64,000 nucleotides of DNA, taken from positions 682,001-746,000 of the forward strand of contig NZ_CP014571.1 in the NCBI RefSeq assembly GCF_017357425.1. The letters run 5' to 3'. Below are positions 8,875 through 18,858 of the stretch, one piece after another (positions within the stretch are counted from its first letter, which is position 1; the number at the start of each line of letters is the position of its first letter). Below the pieces are notes generated by a model, which did no database searches, had not been told where the DNA came from, and saw only the letters and a list, made by a program, of their open reading frames with translations. The stretch comes from Arthrobacter sp. D5-1 (GTDB lineage: Bacteria; Actinomycetota; Actinomycetes; Actinomycetales; Micrococcaceae). A program made the translations under genes and the position numbers.

Positions 8875-9954
8875 CTACCGATCTTTCAGGGTGGCTTTTC
8901 CGTCCACGATCTGGATCTCACCAGAGGCCCTGGGTGTTACAAGCTCAACCTTTGGTTCCCATTGCGGGGCGTCGTCACGGCCGCTGTTGACCTCGTAGCT
9001 CACGGAAGCCTTGCCCGCTTCCTCCGACTGGATGATCCAACCGTCCTCGCTGCGAAGGAGAGTGAAGGTGGGCTCCTTCTCTATGGTCCATTTCAGATTG
9101 CGGGTAGGGCGGTATTCGTAGAGCGCGAACCCGGAACAACCACGACGGGACGCTTCGGATGCATTGACCGGAGTGGTGGCAGTACATTCACTTCGTTTGT
9201 TCTCGAGAAGCGTCCGGGTCTCATCCAGAAGCAGTTGGCTGGGTATCACCGTCAAACGTTCGGTGGTCTTGGAAATCGCCCGGTCAATGCTGACCAAGGC
9301 CTTCTGCTCTTCGGCCGTTGCGTACTTGTCTCCGGAAATGCCCAGGGTGTACTCGCCGGGGAAGGCCGGCATCAGCAGGGAATCCCTCGCCCCGGTTCCG
9401 GCGCCAGGAGCGGCAACGTCAACGCCGTTCACGGTGAACGACTCCACGGGTCGGCTGGAACTGAGCCGGATCTTTTGGAAGTTTTTAGCCCCAACCTTCC
9501 ACTCGCCTTCAGGTGACTTGGTCATCCTCAGAATGATTTCCTGCTTGCGGCCGTTCTGGGTGACTTCGGCAGTGACAAAATCCGACCTTGCGTCCATGAT
9601 CCGGTAACCGTCAATGTGCTGCCCTGCATTTTTGTACACGTTGCTCTGGAGGAGAGCCTTTTCATTTTCGGGGACGCCAGGGTCGGATACGCTCAGGGCC
9701 TTCTCGCCGTCCCCGTCGATCAGGGCCTGGAAGTATGTTTCAGCTGTTGCGCTGACGTCCTGCGCCGGTGACAACGATGAAACCAGGAGAATCACACCAG
9801 CGGTGGCAGCGGTGAGGACTACCGCTGCGCCCGCTGCGATGGCAATAATCAGCTTCCGGTTCCGTCTGGGTTGCCCTTCGGGAAAAGTACCGCCCTGCTG
9901 CTGCAGGTATGGCGTCAAGTGGGGCTGGTTGTTTGCACTCGGGGGGATCTCCAT
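8875..9954 (-). CDS. Single-pass membrane protein of unknown function
   Basis: A 359-residue protein with a short cytoplasmic head, a basic RRNRK stop-transfer at about residue 30, one membrane helix (LIIAIAAGAAVVLTAATAGVILL) and a large outside domain. The first part of that domain (AETYFQALIDGDGEKAL) looks like a DUF4878/NTF2-like module, and a later FPGEYTLGISGDKY segment recalls TcaA-like wall-associated proteins. An upstream in-frame ATG exists at 10047. I choose 9954 because TATACT (complement of 9961-9966) stands exactly 6 bp before it, as in other leaderless genes here. Convergent with the TrmH gene. Confidence 0.78.
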   Translation of the reverse strand: MEIPPSANNQPHLTPYLQQQGGTFPEGQPRRNRKLIIAIAAGAAVVLTAATAGVILLVSSLSPAQDVSATAETYFQALIDGDGEKALSVSDPGVPENEKALLQSNVYKNAGQHIDGYRIMDARSDFVTAEVTQNGRKQEIILRMTKSPEGEWKVGAKNFQKIRLSSSRPVESFTVNGVDVAAPGAGTGARDSLLMPAFPGEYTLGISGDKYATAEEQKALVSIDRAISKTTERLTVIPSQLLLDETRTLLENKRSECTATTPVNASEASRRGCSGFALYEYRPTRNLKWTIEKEPTFTLLRSEDGWIIQSEEAGKASVSYEVNSGRDDAPQWEPKVELVTPRASGEIQIVDGKATLKDR

Positions 9955-10140
9955 TCCCGCAGTATATCCACCGTTTAGATGAATCGGGGGTGGCAGGGGG
10001 AGTCTCAACCCGGCGGAAGTGTTAAGAGCTCCAGTGACCCGAAACACGGCGGCACGGCGGATATCGCTAGGATGGGTGCTAGCCGTAAGCGGTCTACTCC
10101 AGGGTTACCAACCCACAGACGAATCAGCATAGGAGTCACC

Positions 10141-11159
<1,019 letters not shown>

Positions 11160-11160
<1 letters not shown>

Positions 11161-11582
11161 TGTCCGACGAATTCCGGAAGAACCTGATGGGGCCGGAGCC
11201 TACGCTCCTGCCCGCCGAAAACGAGATCTACCAGCACCTTGCTCTCGGGAAGGAAGCACTGGACCTCGTAGCGCAGAACCCCACGTCGTCCCTCCTGTGG
11301 GCCATCCTCGCGGAGGAAGCCTGGGCTGAAGGCCGGACCATCGAGTCTTACGCCTACGCCCGTGTTGGCTACCACCGCGGCCTGGATTCGCTGCGCCGAA
11401 ACGGTTGGCGCGGCGTCGGACCCATCCCGTGGGAGCACGAGCCCAACCAGGGCTTCCTGCGTGCTCTCTACGCACTGGGCCGTGCGGCGTCGGCGATCGG
11501 CGAGGCTGAAGAGCCGGAGCGGATCGAGAAGTTCCTGAACGACTCGGACCCGAAAGCCAAGGCTGCGCTCGAAGCCCGTTAG
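11160..11582 (+). CDS. DUF3151 family protein
   Basis: A 140-residue protein matching actinobacterial DUF3151 (start MSDEFRKNLMGPEPTLLP, then a helical body with TPR-like spacing and many acidic residues). Function unknown. The ATG uses the last base of the aldolase stop (TAATG), so the two genes are translationally coupled, a pairing known among actinobacteria. A strong hairpin terminator begins 14 bp after the stop, which ends the fbaA transcript. Wholly soluble, no signal peptide. Confidence 0.88.
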
Positions 11583-11596
11583 GACCCAAGCAAACA

Positions 11597-11635
11597 ACGA
11601 CGGCGACCCTCACCAAAGGCGAGGGTCGCCGTCGT
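11597..11635 (+). terminator. Intrinsic terminator after fbaA-DUF3151
   Basis: A perfect 15-bp stem, ACGACGGCGACCCTC against 11621-11635, with a 9-base loop and only a weak T tail. The same ACGACGGCG stem begins several other terminators in this window. It may also serve the iron ABC operon, which ends on the opposite strand at 11661. Confidence 0.85.
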
Positions 11636-11660
11636 CGTTAACAGCGTTGGTCGAACAGCG

Positions 11661-12482
11661 TCAGTCCGTGACCGCAGAGTGGCGTGGCCGTCCAAGCGGG
11701 ACCACCAGCGGCGTGTGTGTCACGGGGTCATCGATGATCCGGCACGCCATGCCGAACACTTCCTCCACCAAGGACTCGGTGATTACTGCAGCGGGTGCGC
11801 CCTCGGCCACCACCACGCCGTCCTTCATGGCGATGATGTGGTCCGCGTAGCGGCTGGCATGGTTGAGGTCGTGCAGCACGGCAACCAGCGTGTGGCCCTT
11901 GTCCAGGTTGAGCTCGCGGAACAGCTCCAACAGCTCGATCTGGTGCGCGATATCGAGGAACGTGGTGGGCTCGTCCAGGAGCATCAGCGGTGTCTGCTGG
12001 GCGAGGACCATGGCTACCCACACGCGCTGCCGCTGGCCACCGGACAGTTCGTCCACCAGCCGGCCGGACAAGGAAGCGACGCCGGTGGCCTCCATCGCTT
12101 CAACCACAGCCGTTTCATCCGTCACTGACCATTGGCGGAGCAGCTTCTGGTGCGGGTATCGGCCGCGGGCTACAAGGTCCGCCACGGTGATGCCGTCGGG
12201 GGCGATGGAGGACTGGGGCAGGAGCCCGAGGCGGCGTGCCAGTTCTTTCGCAGGCAGGGACGTCACGGACTTTCCGTCCAGCAGCACCTGTCCACTGCGG
12301 GGCTTGATGAGCCGGGCGAGTGCGCGCAGCAGCGTGGATTTACCGCAGGCGTTGGGCCCCACGATCACCGTGAACTGTCCCTCGGGAATGCGGACATTGA
12401 GGTTCTCGGAGATGATGCGTTGCTCGTAGCCGATGGTCAGTGCTTCGGCATGGAGCTGTGGCGCGGCCGTAGTGAGGCTCAT
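11661..12482 (-). CDS. Iron-siderophore ABC transporter ATP-binding protein
   Basis: A 273-residue FepC/FhuC-type ATPase. Walker A VGPNACGKST (about residues 36-45), signature LSGGQRQRV (about residues 144-152) and Walker B LLLDEPTTFLD (about residues 165-175) are all intact, and a switch His follows (AVLHDLNH). Last gene of a three-gene operon: its ATG overlaps the permease stop (ATGA, 12479-12482), so it is translationally coupled. An open frame continues upstream of the ATG, but it overlaps the permease gene and is not coding. Iron control is inferred from the IdeR box at 14684. Confidence 0.93.
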   Translation of the reverse strand: MSLTTAAPQLHAEALTIGYEQRIISENLNVRIPEGQFTVIVGPNACGKSTLLRALARLIKPRSGQVLLDGKSVTSLPAKELARRLGLLPQSSIAPDGITVADLVARGRYPHQKLLRQWSVTDETAVVEAMEATGVASLSGRLVDELSGGQRQRVWVAMVLAQQTPLMLLDEPTTFLDIAHQIELLELFRELNLDKGHTLVAVLHDLNHASRYADHIIAMKDGVVVAEGAPAAVITESLVEEVFGMACRIIDDPVTHTPLVVPLGRPRHSAVTD

Positions 12483-13525
12483 GATTTCCTTGCTTCCCTG
12501 GCCAGGAGCCAGACGAGGTAGATACCGCCGATGCACACCGTCACCACGCCCACAGGCAACTGGATCGGGGCGAACAACCGCTGGGCCGCGAGATCGCTGG
12601 CCACCAGGAGGAAGGCCCCCATCGCGGCCGAAGGCACCAGCGTGATCCCGGCGCTGCGGGTAAGACGACGGGCGAGCTGCGGTGCGGCCAAGGCGACGAA
12701 CGCGATGGGACCGGCAACCGCCGTGACGGCTGCAGTCAACGCCACACCCAGGATCAGCAACAGCAAACGGGTGGGTTCCGCCCGGACGCCCAAGGCGCGC
12801 GCGGCGTCGTCGCCCATTTCCAGAAGCTGCATCCGGCGCGCGGCCGCCAGCGTAGCCAAGCCAACCACAACAACCACGACGGCGGCAGGCGCCGCTTGCT
12901 CCCACGTGATGCCGTTGAGGGACCCGGCTCCCCAGACGGCTGCCGCCAAAGCGGCCTCAAGTTCCGCCTGCAGGATCAGCCAGTGGTTGAACGCGGCCAG
13001 CATCGCGCTGATGCCGATGCCCACGATGATGAGCCGGAATCCTTGGGAGCCGCGCCGGTAGGCCAGCAAGTAGACGGCCAACGCGGTGAGGATACCGCCA
13101 ACGAGCGCTCCTGCGGCAATGCCAAGATAGCCCCCGCCAAGGGTCAGCATGACGATGAGCGCACCGGTGTAGGCGCCCGTATTGAAGCCGATGATGTCCG
13201 GGCTGCCCAAGGGATTCCGGGTCATGGATTGGAAGATGCCACCGCTCATGCCAAGTGCGGCACCGAACACCAGCGCCGCGAGTACCCGGGGGAGCCGCCA
13301 TTCCATGACGATGGTTTGGGCCAGCCCGGGGGCATCACCGGTGAAGGCTTGCAGGACCTGTTGTACTGAAACGTCGTAGTCGCCGGTTGCCAAGCTGATC
13401 ACGGCAACAGCCAGAGCGGCGAGGATCAACGGGATGCAGACAAGGATGCTGCGGACATCGAACCGGAGGCTCAGCGAACGGTTGCGAAGCAGGACAACGG
13501 GCCGGCCAACATCCAGGCGCGTCAT
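12479..13525 (-). CDS. Iron-siderophore ABC transporter permease (FecCD family), second subunit
   Basis: A 348-residue FecCD permease with about ten membrane segments. The family block TRNPLGSPDIIGFNTGA (residues near 100) and the C-terminal LARRLTRSAG...GVVTVCIGGIYLVWLL run are clear. It pairs with the permease at 13522 to form the heterodimeric channel for a ferric siderophore. Its ATG overlaps the stop of the upstream permease by 4 bp and its own stop overlaps the ATPase start by 4 bp, so all three are coupled. Confidence 0.93.
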   Translation of the reverse strand: MTRLDVGRPVVLLRNRSLSLRFDVRSILVCIPLILAALAVAVISLATGDYDVSVQQVLQAFTGDAPGLAQTIVMEWRLPRVLAALVFGAALGMSGGIFQSMTRNPLGSPDIIGFNTGAYTGALIVMLTLGGGYLGIAAGALVGGILTALAVYLLAYRRGSQGFRLIIVGIGISAMLAAFNHWLILQAELEAALAAAVWGAGSLNGITWEQAAPAAVVVVVVGLATLAAARRMQLLEMGDDAARALGVRAEPTRLLLLILGVALTAAVTAVAGPIAFVALAAPQLARRLTRSAGITLVPSAAMGAFLLVASDLAAQRLFAPIQLPVGVVTVCIGGIYLVWLLAREARKS

Positions 13526-14643
13526 AGCCCACTCACCTTCCGGCGCCGCGCCAACGCGATCAGCACCGGCGCCCCGATAAATGCGGTCACCACACCAACC
13601 TGGAGTTCCCCGGGAGCGGCGATCCGGCCCACCACGTCTGACACCAAGAGCAGGATAGGGGAGAGCAGCACTGTGGTTGCCAGGATCCATCGCTGGTCAG
13701 GGCCGACGATCCAACGGGCAACGTGTGGAATCATGAGGCCCACGAAGCCGATGGCACCGGCACCGGCAGTTGCCGCGCCGCTGAGGAGGGTGATGGCCAC
13801 GACGCCCATGATCCGGGTGCGGTTGACGTTGGCGCCGAGGGAGGTAGCAAGGTCGTCGCCCAACGCCACGGCGTTGAGGCCGCGGACGCAAAATAGTGCG
13901 ATCAGCAGTCCGGCACCCATGAACGGCGCAACAGTCATCACCGACTCCATGCTCCGGGTGTCCAGTGAGCCAATGCTCCAAGAGCGCAGGTGGTCAAACG
14001 CCTTGGGGTTCAGGAGCGTGAGTCCAGAGCCGATCCCCGTGAGGACCGCGCCCAAAGCAACGCCGGCCAACGTCAGGCGGATCGGGTTCACCACGTTCCT
14101 GCCGGAAGTACCGATCAGGTAGACGGCCGCGGTTGTCAGGATGGCTCCAATGAACGCGAACCAGATGTAGCCGCTGAGGGATCCGATCCCGAAGACGCCG
14201 ATGGCAATGACAATGGCAAACGACGCTCCCGCGTTGACGCCCAGGATGCCGGGATCGGCCAAAGGATTCCGCGTGATCGCTTGGATGAGCGCGCCTGCCA
14301 CGCCCAGGGCAACACCGACGGCGATGCCCATCAACGTTCGCGGCAGCCGGTTCTGCAGGATGATCGCGTGATCGGCTGAGTCCTGGGGGTTGGTGAAGGC
14401 GTCAAGGACGGTGGACGCTGGGATGAATTTGGCTCCCACGCCGAGGCTCAGGATCGCGGCGCCGAGAAGGACCGCCGCAGCGAACGCCAGAAAGAGGATC
14501 CGCCAGCGGGACTTGACGACGACGCCGGAACTGGCAACTGCGCTTGCAGCCGGAAGGGCGGGAGCGGCTACCGGGGACATAGCGCCGTCAGTGGGGACAC
14601 AGCAGGGGACCATTTCGAAGAGGGGCAACAATAAGACGGCCAT
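13522..14643 (-). CDS. Iron-siderophore ABC transporter permease (FecCD family), first subunit
   Basis: A 373-residue FecCD permease; family block TRNPLADPGILGVNAGAS is near residue 125 and GFVGLMIPHVAR near residue 295. First gene of the minus-strand iron operon. Three starts are possible: 14643, 14613 and 14580. GACAGT (complement of 14650-14655) is 6 bp before the ATG at 14643, suggesting a leaderless start; none of the three has a good ribosome site. The extra N-terminal 40 residues are not conserved in FecCD proteins, so a shorter protein is possible. The IdeR box lies 40 bp upstream. Confidence 0.9.
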   Translation of the reverse strand: MAVLLLPLFEMVPCCVPTDGAMSPVAAPALPAASAVASSGVVVKSRWRILFLAFAAAVLLGAAILSLGVGAKFIPASTVLDAFTNPQDSADHAIILQNRLPRTLMGIAVGVALGVAGALIQAITRNPLADPGILGVNAGASFAIVIAIGVFGIGSLSGYIWFAFIGAILTTAAVYLIGTSGRNVVNPIRLTLAGVALGAVLTGIGSGLTLLNPKAFDHLRSWSIGSLDTRSMESVMTVAPFMGAGLLIALFCVRGLNAVALGDDLATSLGANVNRTRIMGVVAITLLSGAATAGAGAIGFVGLMIPHVARWIVGPDQRWILATTVLLSPILLLVSDVVGRIAAPGELQVGVVTAFIGAPVLIALARRRKVSGL

Positions 14644-14683
14644 TTCGTGACTGTCATCACAACGTCACGAAAGTGTGCCTTAA

Positions 14684-14702
14684 TTAGGTTAGCCTTACCC
14701 AG
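14684..14702. promoter_or_regulatory. DtxR/IdeR-type iron box
   Basis: TTAGGTTAGCCTTACCCAG matches the known DtxR/IdeR 19-bp consensus (TTAGGTTAGSCTAACCTAA) at about 15 positions, with the left half intact. It lies in the 58-bp gap between the divergent iron-permease and iron-binding-protein genes. It covers the -10 (TAGCCT, 14690-14695) and touches the GTG of the binding protein, so an iron-loaded repressor bound here would block transcription directly. Confidence 0.82.
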
Positions 14703-15769
14703 TGAAAAATGACGATTTTGAAGTACAGCCGCACAAGGCTTCCCGCGTGCGCCGAGGTGCAGTGCGCAGGCTGGCTATGAAGATGGCCGGAGTCGCTGTG
14801 GTGGCAGGCCTCCTTGCGGGCTGCGGCGCCAGTGGTGGCTCAGGTTCGGCCGCCGGCAACGCCGATGTTGCCACCGGCGGCTCCAAGTTCACCACTGCGG
14901 ACCAGGAAACAGCCAAGTTGGGCACCGACGCCGCTCCCGGCGTTTTCCCGCGCACCCTGAAGCACGCCAACGGTGAGACCACCCTGGAGAAGAAGCCCAC
15001 CCGCGTGGTGGTCCTCGACACCGGCGAGTTGGACGACGTCGTGACCCTCGGCATCACGCCGGTGGGCATGGCCACTACTGAAGGCGCCAACCCTGTCCCC
15101 ACCTACCTGGCTGACAAGGTCAAGGACGTGGCTTCGGTAGGCACCATCCAGGACCTCAACCTCGAAGCAATCGCGGCGCTGAAGCCGGACCTCATCCTGG
15201 GCAGCCAGCTCCGCGCCGACAAGCTGTACAAGCAGCTGTCCACCATCGCCCCCACGGTCTTCAGCATCCGTCCCGGCTTCCCCTGGAAGGAAAACTTCCT
15301 CCTGGTGGGCAAATCCCTGGGCGAGGAAGACAAGGCCGTCAAGGCCCTCAACGATTACCAGGCCGAGGCTGACGCCCTGAAGGCGGATGTGAAGGGCGAT
15401 CCCAAGGTCTCCCTGGTGCGCTTCCTCCCTGGCAAGATCCGCCTCTACGCCAACAAGTCGCTGATCGGTGTCATCCTGAAGGACGCCGGCCTGGCCCGCC
15501 CGGAGAACCAGAACATCGACGAACTCGCTGCCGAAATCTCGGCCGAGAACATCGAGCAAGGCGACGCCGACTGGATCTTCTACAGCAGCTACGGCGATCC
15601 CGCAGCAACCGGTGAAACGTCCGTGGTTGAAGGCGCTGTCTGGCCCAAGCTCGGCGCAGTCAAAGCCGGTCAGGCCAAGGCTGTCAGCGACGACGTCTGG
15701 TTCCTCGGCCTCGGCCCCACCGGCGCGCAGCTGATCCTCAAGGACCTCCGGAGCATGCTGGTCGGCTAA
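14702..15769 (+). CDS. Iron-siderophore ABC transporter substrate-binding lipoprotein
   Basis: A 355-residue class III binding protein (FepB/FecB-like, helical backbone). A basic N-terminus and hydrophobic stretch end in lipobox LLAG-C with Cys41, so it is exported and lipid anchored, delivering the ferric siderophore to the divergent permeases. The core has TRVVVLDTGELDDVVTLG and LIGVILKDAGL segments typical of the family. The GTG start stands 6 bp after TAGCCT, indicating a leaderless mRNA under the iron box; an internal ATG at 14777 would give a more normal signal peptide. Siderophore type cannot be told. Confidence 0.92.
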   Translation: MKNDDFEVQPHKASRVRRGAVRRLAMKMAGVAVVAGLLAGCGASGGSGSAAGNADVATGGSKFTTADQETAKLGTDAAPGVFPRTLKHANGETTLEKKPTRVVVLDTGELDDVVTLGITPVGMATTEGANPVPTYLADKVKDVASVGTIQDLNLEAIAALKPDLILGSQLRADKLYKQLSTIAPTVFSIRPGFPWKENFLLVGKSLGEEDKAVKALNDYQAEADALKADVKGDPKVSLVRFLPGKIRLYANKSLIGVILKDAGLARPENQNIDELAAEISAENIEQGDADWIFYSSYGDPAATGETSVVEGAVWPKLGAVKAGQAKAVSDDVWFLGLGPTGAQLILKDLRSMLVG

Positions 15770-15796
15770 CGCCGCCCCACCAAAAGCACCCCAACG

Positions 15797-15837
15797 ACGA
15801 CGGCGGCCCTCACCGGAAAGGTGAGGGCCGCCGTCGT
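15797..15837 (+). terminator. Intrinsic terminator after the siderophore-binding protein
   Basis: An 18-bp perfect stem (ACGACGGCGGCCCTCACC against 15820-15837) with a 5-base GGAAA loop, followed by a short T run. The stem repeats the ACGACGGCG motif of the terminator at 11597. The convergent gene ends at 15851, so it may act in both directions. Confidence 0.87.
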
Positions 15838-15850
15838 TTGCTGCTGGTGA

Positions 15851-16483
15851 TCAGGCCTTGCGGGGGATACCCGTACGTGCCATGGCCTCGGCGTAAGCAC
15901 CGTGGATGGCGTCCAGGTATTCCTGCTGGCGGGCCGGGGTGCCGGCGAAGGAGCGGCCGCCCAGCGAACGGACCTTGAAGGTCTTGAAGCCGCGGCGGGC
16001 GATGCTGGCCGGAGCGGCCTTCATGAGCTGGTCGGCCAGGCGGTGTGCCTCATTGCCGTGCGCCACCAGGGCGGAGGTGCGCGGCAGGAGCTGCAGGAGG
16101 CGCAGGAGCGGTTTCAGGCCTTCGGTGATGTTGGCCGGTGTGAGCTTGCCAGGTTCCTCATTGGGCTCGATCCACGGGTAGGCGTTCCACGGCATCATGA
16201 GCGCGGGACGGAGGCCCAGCTGCCACTGCATGCCAAGCATGCGGGTGGTGGCTTCTTCGTCGCCCGGGTTGATGAAACCCTCGCCGGTGGTGGTGCGCTG
16301 ATTGGAGAAAAGGCTGACGATGCGGCAGTCATCCATGCTGTGGGCGGGGTCGATGTAGAGGACCTCGCTGCCCGGCTTCTGCACCTTGATGGAGTCGCAC
16401 AGCTCGTTGACCTCGGCGATGTGCGGTTCGTAGCGGCGGTTCCAGAGGATTTCTTCGGGTGATTCAGTCGCCAGTTCTTGCAT
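15851..16483 (-). CDS. Uracil-DNA-glycosylase-like protein
   Basis: A 210-residue soluble protein. Its arrangement, with an N-terminal Asp-containing loop VLYIDPAHSMDDCRI, then PGDEEATTRM, LMMPWNAYPW and a late LVAHGNEAHRL segment, resembles the UDG-superfamily proteins annotated in Arthrobacter relatives. The classical GQDPYH and HPSPLS motifs are not present, so catalytic activity on uracil-DNA is only a guess. Possibly a phage-derived or single-strand-specific branch. A half iron box lies about 90 bp upstream (see findings). A weak AGGAGA is 11 bp before the ATG. Confidence 0.6.
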   Translation of the reverse strand: MQELATESPEEILWNRRYEPHIAEVNELCDSIKVQKPGSEVLYIDPAHSMDDCRIVSLFSNQRTTTGEGFINPGDEEATTRMLGMQWQLGLRPALMMPWNAYPWIEPNEEPGKLTPANITEGLKPLLRLLQLLPRTSALVAHGNEAHRLADQLMKAAPASIARRGFKTFKVRSLGGRSFAGTPARQQEYLDAIHGAYAEAMARTGIPRKA

Positions 16484-16734
16484 CAGGGGTTAGGTCTCCT
16501 AGGTGTTACAGCGCACCGTTCCAAGGGGCCGCGGGCATGCCGCAGCCGAACCTCAAAGGGTGCTGTTGGGGGCTAACTAACCTTACCGGACTATGGGGGT
16601 GAACGGGGCCCGCTTCGGCGCGCCCTTTAAATGCGACGCGGCGTGTTGCCCGGAAACGTGTCCAGCGTCTCGACGGCCGCGGCCCACGTGCAAACTCTCG
16701 ACGACACCATGCGGCGTGCTGCATGATGCGCCGT

Positions 16735-17082
16735 ATGGAGAAACAGGAATCGTCCGCTGCCGCCGTTTCCGCTTTTGAGGGGCTGGGGGCGGACCTGGCG
16801 CCGGCCGGCGTGGTGATTGGCCGGATGTTTGGCGCCACCTCCCTCGTGCTGAACAAGAAGGCGCTGGCCTGTTTGATCGGCGACAAGGTCGTCTTCAAAT
16901 TAGGCCGTGATACCGCGGAGTACGCCCGCGCACTCGCGGTTCCCGGAGCCGCGCCCTTTGATCCCTCGGGTATGAACAGGCCCTACAAGGACTGGGTGGA
17001 GCTGCCGTTCGACGCGCATGAAGAATTGCCGGCGTTCGCCGAAGCTGCGCTCCAATTCGTGGTGGGGGCGCAGGGCACCTAA
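16735..17082 (+). CDS. TfoX N-terminal-domain-like protein
   Basis: A 115-residue protein whose core (GRMFGATSLVLNKKALACLIGDKVVFKLG, about residues 29-57) fits the TfoX N-terminal domain fold known from competence regulators and many stand-alone actinobacterial proteins. No C-terminal TfoX domain is present, so a role in competence should not be assumed. Start is uncertain between 16723 and 16735. I take 16735 because CATGAT (16722-16727) is 7 bp upstream in the leaderless spacing seen elsewhere, while neither ATG has a ribosome site. Confidence 0.7.
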   Translation: MEKQESSAAAVSAFEGLGADLAPAGVVIGRMFGATSLVLNKKALACLIGDKVVFKLGRDTAEYARALAVPGAAPFDPSGMNRPYKDWVELPFDAHEELPAFAEAALQFVVGAQGT

Positions 17083-17495
17083 AAGCACTTGTGCAGGCAT
17101 CCACCAGGGGACTGGGACGGGTTTTGGCTCCCCTGACGGGGTAAAACCTGGCCGGTAACACCACAGGGGAATGCTACCTCCGGATCCACCACAGAGGTCC
17201 AGGCGAACCTGTTTGGGCGGGTTCCTGGGCGGTCTCGGCGGAAACTGCCGTAATCTGCCCGCGGCGTAGGGCCCGCAGGCCCGCCGAAGTTTCCCTGGGG
17301 AAAACTTCATCCGGCCGCCTTTCAAGACACCTTGACACCAGAGAAACCGGCGTCATCGGCTAAACTTGGCTGGTAAGAGCCCCGAACTCTTGCGTATGCC
17401 AGCCCTTATGGCAGGCTGCACCGGTATCGTCGGGGCATTCTCATGTACGGCGCCAATCCATCGCGGCTTGGCCCGAAAGAATGGGGGAGGATCCC
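17083..17495 (+). other. Long intergenic region before purA with two hairpins
   Basis: About 413 bp without a supportable gene. A first hairpin at 17120-17148 (GGTTTT and CCCC pairing with GGGG and AAAACC) could end the TfoX-like transcript. A second inverted repeat at 17286-17308 (GAAGTTT-CCC against GGG-AAAACTTC) has a one-base bulge. The purA promoter must lie here; TAAACT at 17361-17366 is a possible -10, giving a leader of about 120 bases. No known riboswitch fold was recognised. Confidence 0.4.
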
Positions 17496-18785
17496 ATGCC
17501 CGCTATCGTGATCGTCGGAGCCCAGTGGGGCGACGAAGGCAAAGGCAAAGCAACCGATCTGCTCGGTGGCCGCGTTGACTACGTGGTCAAGCCCAACGGC
17601 GGTAACAACGCCGGGCACACCGTGGTTGTTGGCGGTGAGAAGTATGAGCTGAAGCTCCTTCCCGCGGGCATCCTGAGCCCCAACGCCATTCCTATTATTG
17701 GCAACGGCTGCGTGGTGAACCTCGAGGCCCTGTTCCAGGAGATCGACGGCCTCGAAGCCCGTGGCGCGGACACGTCCCGCCTGCGCGTCTCGGCCAACGC
17801 CCACCTGGTTGCTCCGTACCACCAGGTGCTGGACAAGGTGACTGAGCGCTTCCTTGGCAGCCGCGCCATCGGTACTACCGGCCGTGGCATCGGTCCTGCC
17901 TACATGGACAAGGTGGCCCGCCTGGGCATCCGGGTCCAGGACGTCTTCGACGAGTCCATCCTCCGGCAGAAGGTGGAAGGTTCGCTGCGCCAGAAGAATG
18001 AACTCCTGGTCAAGGTGTACAACCGCCGGGACATCGTGGTGGACGAGATCGTGGACTACTTCCTCGCCTTCGCCGAGCGCCTGCGCCCGCTGGTCATCGA
18101 CAGCACACTTGTCCTCAACAACGCCCTGGACGAGGGCAAGGTTGTACTCATGGAAGGTGGCCAGGCAACGTTCCTGGACGTTGATCACGGCACCTACCCG
18201 TTCGTCACCTCGTCCAACCCCACGGCTGGCGGCGCATCGGTGGGCTCCGGGATTGGTCCTACCCGCATCTCGCGCTCCATCGGCATCATTAAGGCGTACA
18301 CCACCCGTGTTGGCGCCGGCCCGTTCCCCACGGAACTGTTCGACGAGATGGGCGTCTACCTGCAGAAGACCGGCGGCGAGTTCGGTGTGAACACCGGCCG
18401 TCCCCGCCGTTGCGGTTGGTACGACGCCGTCCTGGCCCGCCACGCGGCACGCGTGAACGGCTTCACGGACTACTTCGTCACCAAGCTGGACGTCCTCACG
18501 GGCATCGAGCAGATCCCCGTCTGCGTTGCCTATGACGTTGACGGCGTTCGCCACGACGAAATGCCCATGACGCAGACCGAGTTCCATCATGCAGTGCCCG
18601 TCTTCGAGTACTTTGACGGCTGGACCGAGGACATTACCGGCGCCCGCACGCTGGAAGACCTCCCGGAGAACGCCCGCAACTACGTGCTGGCCTTGGAAAA
18701 GCTCTCCGGCACGCGCTTCTCGGCCATCGGCGTCGGCCCGGACCGCGACCAGACGATCGTTGTTCACGACCTGATCAACGACTAA
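17496..18785 (+). CDS. purA: Adenylosuccinate synthetase
   Basis: A 429-residue enzyme that makes adenylosuccinate from IMP and aspartate with GTP, the first committed step to AMP. The GTP loop GDEGKGK is at residues 12-18, with the catalytic Asp13 and the family signature QWGDEGKGK; the IMP-binding segment [11 protein letters not shown] is near residue 127 and the [12 protein letters not shown] signature near residue 300. Length is standard. GGGGGAGG lies 6 bp before the ATG at 17496; an in-frame ATG 15 bp upstream is rejected because that ribosome site would lie inside it. Confidence 0.97.
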   Translation: MPAIVIVGAQWGDEGKGKATDLLGGRVDYVVKPNGGNNAGHTVVVGGEKYELKLLPAGILSPNAIPIIGNGCVVNLEALFQEIDGLEARGADTSRLRVSANAHLVAPYHQVLDKVTERFLGSRAIGTTGRGIGPAYMDKVARLGIRVQDVFDESILRQKVEGSLRQKNELLVKVYNRRDIVVDEIVDYFLAFAERLRPLVIDSTLVLNNALDEGKVVLMEGGQATFLDVDHGTYPFVTSSNPTAGGASVGSGIGPTRISRSIGIIKAYTTRVGAGPFPTELFDEMGVYLQKTGGEFGVNTGRPRRCGWYDAVLARHAARVNGFTDYFVTKLDVLTGIEQIPVCVAYDVDGVRHDEMPMTQTEFHHAVPVFEYFDGWTEDITGARTLEDLPENARNYVLALEKLSGTRFSAIGVGPDRDQTIVVHDLIND

Positions 18786-18798
18786 GTTTTACCCAGTC

Positions 18799-18858
18799 AC
18801 GACGACGGCGGGTCACCTTGGTTCCTCACGGAACCGACCGGTGGCCCGCCGTCGTCGT
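18799..18858 (+). terminator. Branched intrinsic terminator after purA
   Basis: The stem CGACGACGGCGGG (18800-18812) pairs with 18845-18857 and continues as CACC/GGTG with a wobble between. Inside is a second small stem GGTTCC-TCAC-GGAACC. It has the ACGACGGCGG motif shared with the other terminators. The 3' arm runs into the end of the opposite-strand DUF2306 gene, so it is probably bidirectional. Confidence 0.82.

Noticed and set aside
17332..17366. TTGACA and TAAACT as a sigma-70 promoter for purA
   Set aside because: The spacer is 23 bp, too long for a normal promoter; TAAACT alone is kept as a possible -10.
17083..17495. A purine riboswitch ahead of purA
   Set aside because: Two plain hairpins were found, but no known purine aptamer core or conserved junction sequence.
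17406..18767. Minus-strand open frame of about 450 codons
   Set aside because: Antisense to purA, whose motifs are complete; composition rich in His, Asp and Val is typical of antisense frames here.
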